Part shown: piece by piece, positions 17,562 to 26,008 of the stretch
Position numbering within the stretch: the first letter of the stretch is position 1
Layout of the letters: each line of letters starts with the position of its first letter
Source: G963676655 sp963678305
GTDB taxonomy: Bacteria > Verrucomicrobiota > Lentisphaeria > Victivallales > Victivallaceae
NCBI GenBank assembly: GCA_963678305.2
Contig: CAXXVV010000009.1
Coordinates: 62,001-126,000, forward strand
DNA: 64,000 bases
Direction of reading: 5' to 3'
The notes under the pieces: model-generated
The model's database searches: none
What the model was told of the DNA's origin: nothing
Seen by the model: the letters and a program-made list of their open reading frames with translations, nothing else
Program-made: the position numbers and the translations under genes

Positions 17562-18524
17562 TTATGTGCTAGAGCATTTTACGCTGTCGCGGAAAATCAT
17601 GCTGTAGGGTAAAATAGAACGTTGTGACGATGAGGGCCGGTCCAGATGTGATTCGATAATGTCTGAAGCAAGTTCAGCCAGACCGATATGATCCTGGGTG
17701 ATTGTTGTTTGCGGTGGCGTGGCATAACGCGAAAACAATTTATGTTCTGAAGTGACCAGTGAAATATCTTCAGGTATCATCTGATTGAACAGCGACAGGG
17801 CATAAGCAGTGACAATTCCGGCGTTGCCGCCGGGACAGAAGAGTCCGTCAATATCCAGTTTTAACAGTTTACCGATGGTTTCGACATATTCACTATCATC
17901 GCAAAGGTGAATCAGGTTGTCTCCAGACGGCAGGTCATGAGATGTCAGAGCGTTGGCAACGGCCGTATAACGAACGTCGGCGTTACCGCTTCCGGCTCCG
18001 CTGTGGATAATACAGCCGATCCGGCGGCAACCGCGTTCATGCAGATGAGAGATGGCTAGTTCCATTCCTTGAGCTTCGTCCGAACGAACCGAATAGACAT
18101 TCCGGGAATGCGGTGGTGCATCGCGGTCAACCAGAACCAACGGCGCGGAAAAGCGGTCGGCCCATCGGTTGAAATCATCCGGTTCTGCTCCGATTGCCAC
18201 CGCTCCGCAAAACTGAATGCTGTCGAGCCGTTCAATGTTATCCTGCGGCAGAACTTCGATCCGGAAGCCGCGTTTTGGCAGGACGAATGTCAGGGCCATC
18301 ATGACCATTTCCAGGCAATTCCTGATCGGATAAATTTCATCACCCGGCAAAATCAGTACAACATTGCGCTGTTTGGTCGACAGGCGTGGATGATAGTTGT
18401 GCTTTCTGGCAATCGCGAAAACGTGTTCCCGTAATTCGGGTCGGATATTCGGATGGTGACTGAAAACACGGGATACGGTTGCCGGGGATACTCCCGCCAG
18501 TTTTGCTATTTCCTGTAGTTTCAT
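17562..18524 (-). CDS. LacI family transcriptional regulator
   Basis: This 320-aa protein has a LacI helix-turn-helix at the very N-terminus (MKLQEIAKLAGVSPATVSRVF), a hinge region, and a periplasmic-binding-protein-like sensor (VVLILPGDE to ITQDHIGLAELASDI). It is divergent from the dehydrogenase cluster starting at 18684 and is its likely local regulator. The palindrome at 18601-18620, just upstream of that cluster's -35, is the best operator candidate. The effector is probably a sugar or sugar acid (inference). Confidence 0.9.
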   Translation of the reverse strand: MKLQEIAKLAGVSPATVSRVFSHHPNIRPELREHVFAIARKHNYHPRLSTKQRNVVLILPGDEIYPIRNCLEMVMMALTFVLPKRGFRIEVLPQDNIERLDSIQFCGAVAIGAEPDDFNRWADRFSAPLVLVDRDAPPHSRNVYSVRSDEAQGMELAISHLHERGCRRIGCIIHSGAGSGNADVRYTAVANALTSHDLPSGDNLIHLCDDSEYVETIGKLLKLDIDGLFCPGGNAGIVTAYALSLFNQMIPEDISLVTSEHKLFSRYATPPQTTITQDHIGLAELASDIIESHLDRPSSSQRSILPYSMIFRDSVKCSST

Positions 18525-18600
18525 GAAATATTTCCTTTTTGTTGATTCATTTTCAATATATCATATTTTTTTCTGAAATTCAATGTTTATTACATTAAGC

Positions 18601-18655
18601 TTTTCAGGAATAGCTGAAAAACAGGGTTGCTGAATAGAGATTTCAAGGTTATACT
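18601..18655 (+). promoter_or_regulatory. Promoter and LacI-operator candidate of the catabolic cluster
   Basis: TTGCTG (18627-18632), 17 bp and TATACT (18650-18655) form a good promoter 28 bp before the first start codon. Immediately upstream is a perfect inverted repeat TTTTCAG-6-CTGAAAA (18601-18607 and 18614-18620). It sits between this promoter and the divergent LacI gene, as expected of an operator acting on both. Confidence 0.6.
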
Positions 18656-18683
18656 CATATTACACAAAAAACAGGAGGTATGC

Positions 18684-19697
18684 ATGACCGGATATTATAT
18701 ATTTTTTGAATCGATTGGCCGGGCAGTTTTAAAAGAGTTTGAGGTTCCTGAACTGAAAACGGATGAAGTACTGCTGGAGAGCGATTACAGTGCGGTCAGC
18801 GCTGGAACCGAAGTCGCCAACCTTCTGCAGCGTCCTAATACAGGAACTGCGGAACGTGGTTTTCCTTTTACACCTGGTTACAGCGCGTCCGGGCGGGTTG
18901 TCGCAAAGGGAAAAGATGTAACGAATCTTGAAATCGGCGATCGGGTGATAATCACCTGGGGGGGGCACCGCTCTCATACGATTAAGAAAGCGGATTCGGT
19001 TTTGAAGATCGATGATGAGGCGATTGATCTGCTTGACGCGGCTTTTACACATATCGCATCGTTTGCTTTTCTCGGAGTCCGTAAACTGCGGATCGAGCTG
19101 GGGGAATCAGCGATGATTGCCGGAATGGGGATACTCGGCGCTTTCGCGGTGCAGATTGCCGGGTTGTCCGGCGCGATCCCGGTATTGGTTTCGGACCTTG
19201 ATCCGGTGCGGCGCGACTTGGCGCTGCGGCTTGGAGCAGACGCGGCATTCGCACCGGATGAAGAAAACTTTGTGGAAAAAGTCAAGTCCGCGACTGGTGG
19301 GGCAGGGCCGAATGCGGTGGTTGAAGTTACCGGTTCCGCTGCCGCCCTGCAGCAGGCGTTGGAATATATTGCCTGGGAAGGGCGCATTTCCTTGCTGGGA
19401 TGTACCAGAATTTCAGATGTGCCGATTGATTTTTACAAATACGTGCATCGTCGCGGCATTTCCTTGATCGGCGCGCACACGTTTACCCGGGCCAAACAGG
19501 AATCTGCTCCCGGTCGCTGGACGGAGCATGATGATTACCGTAGCTTTCTGAAACTGGTTTCAGCAGGAAAACTGCAAGTTCGACCGCTTATTTCGGAAAT
19601 CGTTTCACCTGAAGCTGCATCGGACGTTTACGGAAGGCTTGCGGAAATGAAGCAACCTCCTTTAGGCATTGTTTTTGACTGGACTAAAACTCGCTAA
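18684..19697 (+). CDS. Zinc-type medium-chain dehydrogenase/reductase
   Basis: This 337-aa MDR-family protein has a GroES-like N-terminal half (SAVSAGTEVANLL, FPFTPGYSASGRVVAKG, IGDRVI) and a Rossmann domain (AMIAGMGILGAFAVQIAGLSGA). The usual zinc-ligand pattern is only partly visible. It resembles bacterial sugar- or polyol-dehydrogenase MDRs. AGGAGG lies 5 nt before the ATG at 18684; the frame is open 19 codons further upstream but without support. It is the first gene of the cluster, so it probably oxidises the incoming sugar or an early intermediate. Confidence 0.83.
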   Translation: MTGYYIFFESIGRAVLKEFEVPELKTDEVLLESDYSAVSAGTEVANLLQRPNTGTAERGFPFTPGYSASGRVVAKGKDVTNLEIGDRVIITWGGHRSHTIKKADSVLKIDDEAIDLLDAAFTHIASFAFLGVRKLRIELGESAMIAGMGILGAFAVQIAGLSGAIPVLVSDLDPVRRDLALRLGADAAFAPDEENFVEKVKSATGGAGPNAVVEVTGSAAALQQALEYIAWEGRISLLGCTRISDVPIDFYKYVHRRGISLIGAHTFTRAKQESAPGRWTEHDDYRSFLKLVSAGKLQVRPLISEIVSPEAASDVYGRLAEMKQPPLGIVFDWTKTR

Positions 19698-19717
19698 TAA
19701 AATAGGAAAGACACATT

Positions 19718-20743
19718 ATGAGCTGTAATGAATTAAATTCAAATGGACGCAAAGTGTTGTTACTCGGAGGTACCGGGGCAATGGGAGTATATCTGGTTCC
19801 GGAGCTTGCGGCTAGAGGTTATGAGGTCAAAGTAATTTCATTGGATGATATTGTGTCGGACAATCCGCGTGTCGCTTACGTCAAGGCGGATGGTAAGGAT
19901 ATCGAGTTTTTGAAAGAGTTGTTGAAAGAAAAATTTGATGCGATCGTCGACTTTATGATGTATCCGGGCAATCAGTTCAATGAAAGGTACGAGTTGTTTC
20001 TGGAAAATACCGGTCACTACTTCTATCTGTCGACCTATCGCGTGTATGACGGGGTTGAAGTACCGATTACAGAAAATTCTCCACGACTGCTTGATAACTC
20101 GGAAGACCAGGACTTTCTGGCTACCGATGATTACTCACTGTTCAAAGCGCGCGGCGAAGATGTCCTGCGGAATTCACAATATAAGAACTGGACGATTGTC
20201 AGGCCGGCAATAACCTATTCAAAACGTCGTTTCCAACTGGTAACGCTGGAAGCGCATATTTGCGTGGCAAGAGCTTTGCAAGGACTGCCGGTAGTGATTC
20301 CTAAGGCAGCCCTTTCTGTTCAGGCCACCATGAGTTGGGCTGGAGATGTCGCGAAGATGTTCGCCGGGCTGATCCTTAATCCGGCGGCATACTGCGAAGC
20401 CTTTACCCTGGCGACCGCAGAGCATCGCACCTGGGGCGAGATTGCGGAATATTACAAAGAGATCATCGGGCTGGAATATCTTGCGGTCGATACCGAAGAC
20501 TATCTGAAAATAATGGGAGGTTCTCAAGGAGCGCGCTATCAGCTTGATTACGACAGGTTGTTCGAGCGGATTGTTGACAACTCCAAAGTTCTGCGGGTAG
20601 CCGGGTTGAAACAGGAGGACTTCATGCCGCTCCGGCTCGGGTTGGAGAAAGAGTTGTCCGCGCTGCCGGAAAATCAGAAATGGCCTGATGCGAGCGCGAT
20701 TTGGGAAAGAATGGATTCCTACGCAAAGCAACATAAAGTCTAA
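19718..20743 (+). CDS. NAD-dependent epimerase/dehydratase (extended SDR)
   Basis: This 341-aa protein begins with a Rossmann motif GGTGAMG (KVLLLGGTGAMGVYLVPEL). It has the DFMMY and YLSTYRVYDG segments, the latter carrying the probable catalytic serine/tyrosine region of extended SDRs. The C-terminal half resembles atypical epimerases acting on sugars. AGGAAAG precedes the start. It is 20 nt downstream of the MDR gene and 12 nt upstream of a classical SDR, so co-transcribed. The exact reaction is unknown. Confidence 0.8.
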   Translation: MSCNELNSNGRKVLLLGGTGAMGVYLVPELAARGYEVKVISLDDIVSDNPRVAYVKADGKDIEFLKELLKEKFDAIVDFMMYPGNQFNERYELFLENTGHYFYLSTYRVYDGVEVPITENSPRLLDNSEDQDFLATDDYSLFKARGEDVLRNSQYKNWTIVRPAITYSKRRFQLVTLEAHICVARALQGLPVVIPKAALSVQATMSWAGDVAKMFAGLILNPAAYCEAFTLATAEHRTWGEIAEYYKEIIGLEYLAVDTEDYLKIMGGSQGARYQLDYDRLFERIVDNSKVLRVAGLKQEDFMPLRLGLEKELSALPENQKWPDASAIWERMDSYAKQHKV

Positions 20744-20755
20744 GGAGCAAAAGAA

Positions 20756-21487
20756 ATGTTGGAAGGTAAAGTAGCAGTGGTTACCGGCGGGGCTGATGGC
20801 ATTGGCCGGAAAACGGCTTTGGAGTTGGCCGGCGCCGGTGCGAAAATTGCGATTATGGATATCAATTTGGACAAAGCCAAACAGACTGTTGAAGAGATAG
20901 AACAATCCGGCGGTATGGCGATTGCGGTCAAGGTTGACATTACTAAAAGTGAAGAGGTTGATGCGGGTTTCCAACAGATTATTGTGGAACTGGGACAGAT
21001 TGATATTCTGGTTAACAATGCCGGGATTTTTAGGTTGTTCGATGAATTTAAGAATTTACAGGAGCATGAATGGGCCAATATGTTTAACATTAATTTGTAT
21101 GGGACATTGCGTTGCTGCAGTGCAGTGCTGCCGCATATGGAGTTGCGTCAATCCGGTAAAATTATCAATATAGCGTCAGTTGCCGGGGTTGCGGGAATCG
21201 CCAAAATGGCGGTTTACTCAGCTTCAAAAGGCGCGATCATTTCCTTCAGCAAGGCATTGGCGATGGAGGTGGGTAAGCATAATATCACAGTCAATTGCAT
21301 TTCTCCCGGACAACTGAAATCCTATGAAGATGACCCCGGTCGTGGAACTTTCTTGAAACGTTCCGGCGACCTTGGAAACGAAACTGCGCATATGGTTCGT
21401 TTTCTTGCCTCCAGTGATGGCGATTTTATCACTGGAGTAAATTATATTATTGACGGCGGCAGGGTGCTGGGCGCGAGAAAGGCATAA
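20756..21487 (+). CDS. Classical SDR family oxidoreductase
   Basis: This 243-aa protein has TGGADGIG (cofactor loop), NNAG, a catalytic serine in INIASV and YSASK (YxxxK). It ends with the GVNYIIDGG motif. D39-type acidic residues after strand 2 (IMDIN) suggest NAD preference. AAGGAG lies before the ATG. It is likely a sugar or sugar-acid dehydrogenase within the operon. The following Gfo/Idh gene starts 3 nt after the stop. Confidence 0.9.
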   Translation: MLEGKVAVVTGGADGIGRKTALELAGAGAKIAIMDINLDKAKQTVEEIEQSGGMAIAVKVDITKSEEVDAGFQQIIVELGQIDILVNNAGIFRLFDEFKNLQEHEWANMFNINLYGTLRCCSAVLPHMELRQSGKIINIASVAGVAGIAKMAVYSASKGAIISFSKALAMEVGKHNITVNCISPGQLKSYEDDPGRGTFLKRSGDLGNETAHMVRFLASSDGDFITGVNYIIDGGRVLGARKA

Positions 21488-21489
21488 GT

Positions 21490-22509
21490 ATGAAAAAAAT
21501 CAAAATCGGTCAGATAGGGGTGTGTCATGAGCATGCGTCGGGCAAGATCAATACTCTGCGCAAAATGCCGGATATTTTTGAAATAGTCGGGGTGGTTGAC
21601 GACCGTGATTCGGTTACTCCCAGGTTTGCCGGTTCCAATCTGGAACCGTATGATGGATTAAAGTTCATGACAGAAGAGGAGCTTTTCAATACACCTGGCC
21701 TGCAAGCGGTAGCGGTTGAAGTCCCTAATCTTGATCTGGTTCCGACCGCTTTGCGCTGCGTGGAGCGTAATCTGGCGATGCACATGGATAAACCCGGCGG
21801 TGACGACCTCGAGCTTTTCGGTCGGTTGCGTAAAGGTTGTGAAGAACGTAAACTGCCGTTCCAGATGGGATACATGTTCCGCGGCAATCCAGCCATGCAG
21901 TGGTGCATCAAAGCTATTCACGAAGGCTGGTTCGGAGAAATTTTTGAGATTCAGGCTGATATGAGCCATAATTACGGCGGCGATGCATATCAGGAATATA
22001 TTGGCAAATTTCCCGGCGGCATAATGTTTAATCTGGGTTGCCACCTTATCGATCTGGTCGCGGCAATGCTGGGCCGACCGGAAAAAATCACCCCGTTTCT
22101 CAAGTCGGCTCCCGGTTGGCCGGAGACGATTAAGAATAATTGCGTGACCATTATGGAGTATCCACATGCCACTGTAACCTTGAGATCCTGCAGTCTGGAA
22201 GTAGGCGGACATTCCCGCCGCCGTCTGAAAATATGCGGTACTAATGGAACCGTTGAACTGTCGCCGCTGGAAAGGTTTGACGGTAAACCGCTGTTAATGG
22301 ATTTGGCGCTGAAAGAAGATATTCCCGGTTATGCAGCCGGGGAGCACATTGTCGATTTCGGAATTGTCCGGGACCGTTATGAATCGCAGCTGCTTGAGCT
22401 GGCAAAGATTATCAACGGTGAAATGGCTGATCCGACTACATATGAACACGATTATCTGGTTCAGGAAATTGTCCTGGCGGCATCCGGATACACAACATGG
22501 AGAAAATAA
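21490..22509 (+). CDS. Gfo/Idh/MocA family oxidoreductase
   Basis: This 339-aa protein has a Rossmann start KKIKIGQIGVCHEHA, in which the usual GxGxxG is altered to GVCHEH. The catalytic segment is MHMDKPGGDDLE (K-P motif), and GGIMFNLGCHLIDLVAAML is the conserved histidine helix. The altered glycine loop is found in a Gfo/Idh subgroup, so loss of NAD binding should not be assumed. It sits mid-operon in the catabolic cluster. Confidence 0.85.
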   Translation: MKKIKIGQIGVCHEHASGKINTLRKMPDIFEIVGVVDDRDSVTPRFAGSNLEPYDGLKFMTEEELFNTPGLQAVAVEVPNLDLVPTALRCVERNLAMHMDKPGGDDLELFGRLRKGCEERKLPFQMGYMFRGNPAMQWCIKAIHEGWFGEIFEIQADMSHNYGGDAYQEYIGKFPGGIMFNLGCHLIDLVAAMLGRPEKITPFLKSAPGWPETIKNNCVTIMEYPHATVTLRSCSLEVGGHSRRRLKICGTNGTVELSPLERFDGKPLLMDLALKEDIPGYAAGEHIVDFGIVRDRYESQLLELAKIINGEMADPTTYEHDYLVQEIVLAASGYTTWRK

Positions 22510-22512
22510 AAC

Positions 22513-23484
22513 ATGTACGCAATGACCCTTGACGAAAATTTAAACTTTGACTGGAAACAAGTACCCGATCCGATCAGAAAAGCTGATGAGGTATTGATCA
22601 AAGTCCATGCGGCTGCGGTCAACCGGGCCGACCTGATGCAGAAAGACGGTTGTTACGCTTCTCCCGAAGGCTGGCCGCAATGGTGCGGTCTTGAAGCATC
22701 CGGCGAGGTATTGGAAGCCCCTGCTGATGCCGCGGTAAAACCGGGCGATAAAGTTTGCGCTCTGCTCGGCGGCGGCGGCTATTCGGAGCTGGTTACAGCT
22801 CCCGCCGGCATGGTTATCCCGATTCCGGAAGGACTGTCGATGATCGAAGCCGCTTCCCTGCCGGAGGTATGGAGTACGGTGTACTTGAATCTGCAGATGG
22901 AGGCCGGCGGTATGAACCCCGGCGATGTTTTCTACATGCAGGCCGGAGCCAGTGGGGTGGGACTGGCTGCTATCCAGTATGCAAAACAGTTGGGCGCCGA
23001 AGTTATTACGACCATTGATTCGCCGGAAAAGGCTGAGTTCGTCCGTAATCTGGGGGCAGATTATGTTTTGGACTACCGGAAAGAAGATGTCCGTCCGGTT
23101 ATCGAAGCGCATCCGCCTACGGTAGCTCTTGACTGCATCGGCGGCCCCATGATGGGGGAATGTTTCCGTAATATGGTTTTCGGCGGACGCTGGATCATGA
23201 TCGCCACCATGGGCGGCAGCGAATGTATGATCAATCTGGAAACCGTCTGGCGCAAACGTATCCGCCTGATCGGCAGTACCCTGCGCAGCCGTACCCCGGA
23301 AGAAAAAAGCGCGATTCTCAAAGCGCTTCAGGAGAAAATGTGGCCGCTTTTCACCGCGGGGAAACTCATTACCAATATCCACGCAGTTTTTCCGATAGAA
23401 GAGGTGGAGGAAGCCCACGGCGTGCTGCGCCGTTGTGAAAACATCGGTAAAGTAGTGCTGACATTTGACGCATGTGAAAGATAA
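22513..23484 (+). CDS. Quinone-oxidoreductase-like MDR protein (PIG3/QOR type)
   Basis: This 323-aa protein has the QOR signature AAAVNRADLMQKDG, GLEASGEV and a Rossmann segment YMQAGASGVGLAAIQYAKQLGAEVI. VALDCIGGPMM follows near the substrate domain. Zinc ligands are absent, as in NADPH:quinone oxidoreductases. It starts 3 nt after the upstream stop. It may reduce an enone-type intermediate from dehydration of a keto-sugar (inference), or serve redox detoxification. Confidence 0.87.
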   Translation: MYAMTLDENLNFDWKQVPDPIRKADEVLIKVHAAAVNRADLMQKDGCYASPEGWPQWCGLEASGEVLEAPADAAVKPGDKVCALLGGGGYSELVTAPAGMVIPIPEGLSMIEAASLPEVWSTVYLNLQMEAGGMNPGDVFYMQAGASGVGLAAIQYAKQLGAEVITTIDSPEKAEFVRNLGADYVLDYRKEDVRPVIEAHPPTVALDCIGGPMMGECFRNMVFGGRWIMIATMGGSECMINLETVWRKRIRLIGSTLRSRTPEEKSAILKALQEKMWPLFTAGKLITNIHAVFPIEEVEEAHGVLRRCENIGKVVLTFDACER

Positions 23485-23596
23485 GGAGTCATTCAAAAAT
23501 AACTGAAACTTTTTACTGGCGTCTCAGGGGAAAGTTCCATTTATTTCTTCACAACTCCTAAGGATAAAGAATATAATAATAAATGGGAAAAATATT

Positions 23597-24376
23597 ATGA
23601 GATTTTCATTCTTCGATCAACCGTCTCCGGTAATTACCGCAATAATGGCTGGTGAAACGCCGCAGGAATTCATTGCTGAAGCCAGGAATGCCGAGTTTGA
23701 CGGCGCCGGCGCTATCTGCGCTGAACTGAACTATCTGAAACCTGAATTCCGCAACTATGATTCACTGAAAGGCATGATCGACGCGATCGATCTGCCGTTT
23801 ATGTTTGTTTTTTACCGTAACGATAAATGGGGGGAATCAAATGACGAACAGCGGCAGGAAGTACTGCTGACTGCCGCCGAAGCAGGAGCGTCTATGATCG
23901 ACGTAATGGGCGATCTGTATGACCCATCCCCGATGGAACTGACTCTCAATCCGCAGGCAATCGATAAACAGAAACGCCTGATCGACAAAATCCACAGTAA
24001 AGGCGCTCATGTTGTTATCTCCTCGCATATGCCATGCGCCAGAACCACCGAACAGGTTCTGGAACATATGCAGGAAGTTTCCTCGCGAGGTCCGGACGTG
24101 GTCAAGATTGTGACTACCGCCAATACCGAAGACGAGCTGGCCGAAGCCCTGAAAACAACACTGACGCTGAAACGCGAACTGAAACTGCCTTTTATTCATC
24201 TCTGCAACGGTAAGTTCAGCCGTCCGCACCGCTTCATGGGGCCGGTTCTCGGGATATCGATTATGTTCACGGTACACCGGTATCGGGCGAAGTACGGTTA
24301 TAATCAACCGACTATCAAGTCAATGAAAGCCGTGCTTGAAAATACCCATTGGGATATCAACAAAGTTATGTCATGA
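23597..24376 (+). CDS. Type I 3-dehydroquinate dehydratase family protein (possible catabolic lyase)
   Basis: This 259-aa protein aligns by eye with AroD-type class I dehydroquinases. The catalytic pair is H144 (VVISSHMP) and Schiff-base K170 (VVKIVTT). Substrate residues E43, R74, R209 (FSRPHRF) and Q237 match E. coli E46, R82, R213 and Q236. The arginine after E46 (R48 in E. coli) is replaced (AELN). The enzyme should form a lysine imine and eliminate water. Its place among sugar dehydrogenases and a lactonase-like gene suggests a catabolic substrate rather than aromatic biosynthesis (inference). The next gene overlaps by ATGA. Confidence 0.75.
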   Translation: MRFSFFDQPSPVITAIMAGETPQEFIAEARNAEFDGAGAICAELNYLKPEFRNYDSLKGMIDAIDLPFMFVFYRNDKWGESNDEQRQEVLLTAAEAGASMIDVMGDLYDPSPMELTLNPQAIDKQKRLIDKIHSKGAHVVISSHMPCARTTEQVLEHMQEVSSRGPDVVKIVTTANTEDELAEALKTTLTLKRELKLPFIHLCNGKFSRPHRFMGPVLGISIMFTVHRYRAKYGYNQPTIKSMKAVLENTHWDINKVMS

Positions 24377-25092
24377 AGCTGTACCTGTTTCAGTGCGGCA
24401 CGCTTAGAACGAAAAAGCATTTGCTGACAGCGGGAGTCGATTTCGAGTGTGAAATCGAGGTGCCGGTTCCATTTTATCTGATAATGCATCCGGCCGGAAA
24501 TCTGTTGTTTGATACCGGACTGCCGCTGGCGGCGGTGGAAGAGACGTCATCCGGGAACTATTTTCCGGTAATGAGCAAGGCTGACTATATCGCCGCCCAA
24601 CTGAAAAGAGCAGGATTGGAAACAACCGGTATAACGCATATCGTACTGTCGCATTTGCATACGGACCATGCCGGAGGCCTGGAGGCATTCAGGAATGTGT
24701 CATGCTTTATTCAAACAAGTGAGTTGCAATGTTCCGGTTCCAACATTATTTTGGAACGGGAGGATTTACAGTTGAATTTTTTAGATGGAAACTATGATGT
24801 TTTTGGTGACGGTCTGGTTCGTATCATCGTGACGCCGGGACATAGTCCGGGGCATCAGTCGTTGTTGTTAAAGCTTGACAACTTCGGAGAGGTTTTTTTA
24901 GCGTCTGACAGTGTTTATCTGGATGAAATTCTTGACCGGAATATCATGCCGGGAGTATTTTATAACCGGGAAGCGACAAGACAAACAATTAATTCGATTA
25001 AAGAAATGCGGCAACGCGGGATAAAGATAATCAGCGGACACGATCCGCAAGCCTGGTCAGGTTTGAGAAAGTTTCCAGATTACTATGATTAA
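24373..25092 (+). CDS. Metallo-beta-lactamase fold hydrolase, lactonase-like
   Basis: This 239-aa protein has the dinuclear-metal motif HLHTDH (H94, H96, D98, H99), followed by GHSPGHQS, ASDSVY and a distal GHD histidine. The layout matches N-acyl-homoserine-lactonase-type MBL proteins. In this operon, hydrolysis of a sugar lactone produced by the dehydrogenases is the simplest role (inference); quorum quenching is the alternative. The ATG overlaps the dehydroquinase stop (ATGA), which shows translational coupling. Confidence 0.85.
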   Translation: MKLYLFQCGTLRTKKHLLTAGVDFECEIEVPVPFYLIMHPAGNLLFDTGLPLAAVEETSSGNYFPVMSKADYIAAQLKRAGLETTGITHIVLSHLHTDHAGGLEAFRNVSCFIQTSELQCSGSNIILEREDLQLNFLDGNYDVFGDGLVRIIVTPGHSPGHQSLLLKLDNFGEVFLASDSVYLDEILDRNIMPGVFYNREATRQTINSIKEMRQRGIKIISGHDPQAWSGLRKFPDYYD

Positions 25093-25223
25093 TGAATACT
25101 CTGAACGTCGAACATTGAACATCGAATGAATATAATACAGTGGGAGCCGGGCTCCGACCGGCGAATGCTAACATAGTACAGGGCGAATTTACAAATTCTT
25201 AATTTAAAGAAAAGGGGTGCGGT
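25093..25223. repeat. Intergenic segment with heptad repeats and a GC-rich hairpin
   Basis: From about 25103 to 25130 there are four tandem 7-bp units of the form GAACRTY (gaacgtc, gaacatt, gaacatc, then the degenerate gaatgaa). A hairpin GGAGC-CGG-GCTCC lies at 25143-25155. There is no U-tract after it, so it is a poor terminator. The heptads look like a dispersed simple repeat; function unknown. Confidence 0.5.
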
Positions 25224-25967
25224 ATGAGATTTAAAGACAAAGTTGCAATTATTACCGGTGCGGCTTCCGGAATGGGACTGCTTTCCGCTCAACTGCTAGC
25301 GGAAGAAGGCGCGAAAGTTGTTTTGACCGATGTTAATTCAGCTGCGGTCGAAGATGCTGTTGAAGGCGTTCGCAAAAATGGCGGAGAGGTAACCGGTGTT
25401 CAGGTGGATGTGCGTGATTATGACCAGGTGCGGGCGGCGGCTGAACTTGCGAAAGAACAGTATGGAGGGATAGATATTCTGCTGAATTATGCAGGCGGGG
25501 CTGAAACACGGGTTCTGAACCGGCGGGAGCCGTTCCACGAACTGCCGGTCGAAGTAATAGACTGGGGATTGGACGTCAATCTGAAAGGGGCGGTTTACTG
25601 CTGTCACGCTGTACTTGGTAAGATGATTGAGCAGAAAAGCGGAGTTATTATCAATTTAGGGTCAGTGACCGGGATTGAAGGTTCCGCCGGAGCGGTCAAC
25701 TACAGCGCCGCGAAAAGCGGGATTATCGGTCTGACCAAAGCGCTGGCTTTGTATGGCGCGCCGCATAATGTCAGGGTTTGTTGTGTTTCACCCGGGCCGG
25801 TCCTGACGCGTCCCGGCATGGCTAATATGAAAACCCGCCTGGGACGTGCCGCCGACCCGCGTGAAGTGGTTGACCTGATTCTTTATCTTTGTTCGGACAA
25901 AGCGGCATTTATCACGGGATCGAATTACCTGATCGACGGCGGCCGCACCTGCGGCGGCATGGGTTGA
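25224..25967 (+). CDS. Classical SDR family oxidoreductase
   Basis: This 247-aa protein has TGAASGMG, NYAG in place of the more usual NNAG, a LGSVTG serine motif and YSAAK. It ends with the GSNYLIDGG segment. VLTDVN after strand 2 points to NAD use. AAAGGGG lies 9 nt before the ATG. It is separated from the lactonase-like gene by 131 bp, so it may be a separate transcript, but it is the last rightward gene of the cluster. Confidence 0.88.
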   Translation: MRFKDKVAIITGAASGMGLLSAQLLAEEGAKVVLTDVNSAAVEDAVEGVRKNGGEVTGVQVDVRDYDQVRAAAELAKEQYGGIDILLNYAGGAETRVLNRREPFHELPVEVIDWGLDVNLKGAVYCCHAVLGKMIEQKSGVIINLGSVTGIEGSAGAVNYSAAKSGIIGLTKALALYGAPHNVRVCCVSPGPVLTRPGMANMKTRLGRAADPREVVDLILYLCSDKAAFITGSNYLIDGGRTCGGMG

Positions 25968-26008
25968 CAATAGCGCAGGTCTTTTACGTTTAAAGACAAA
26001 GATCGCGA

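Noticed and set aside
18627..18683. Longer start of the MDR gene at 18627
   Set aside because: It would begin inside the -35 box, while ATG 18684 has an AGGAGG site at the right distance.
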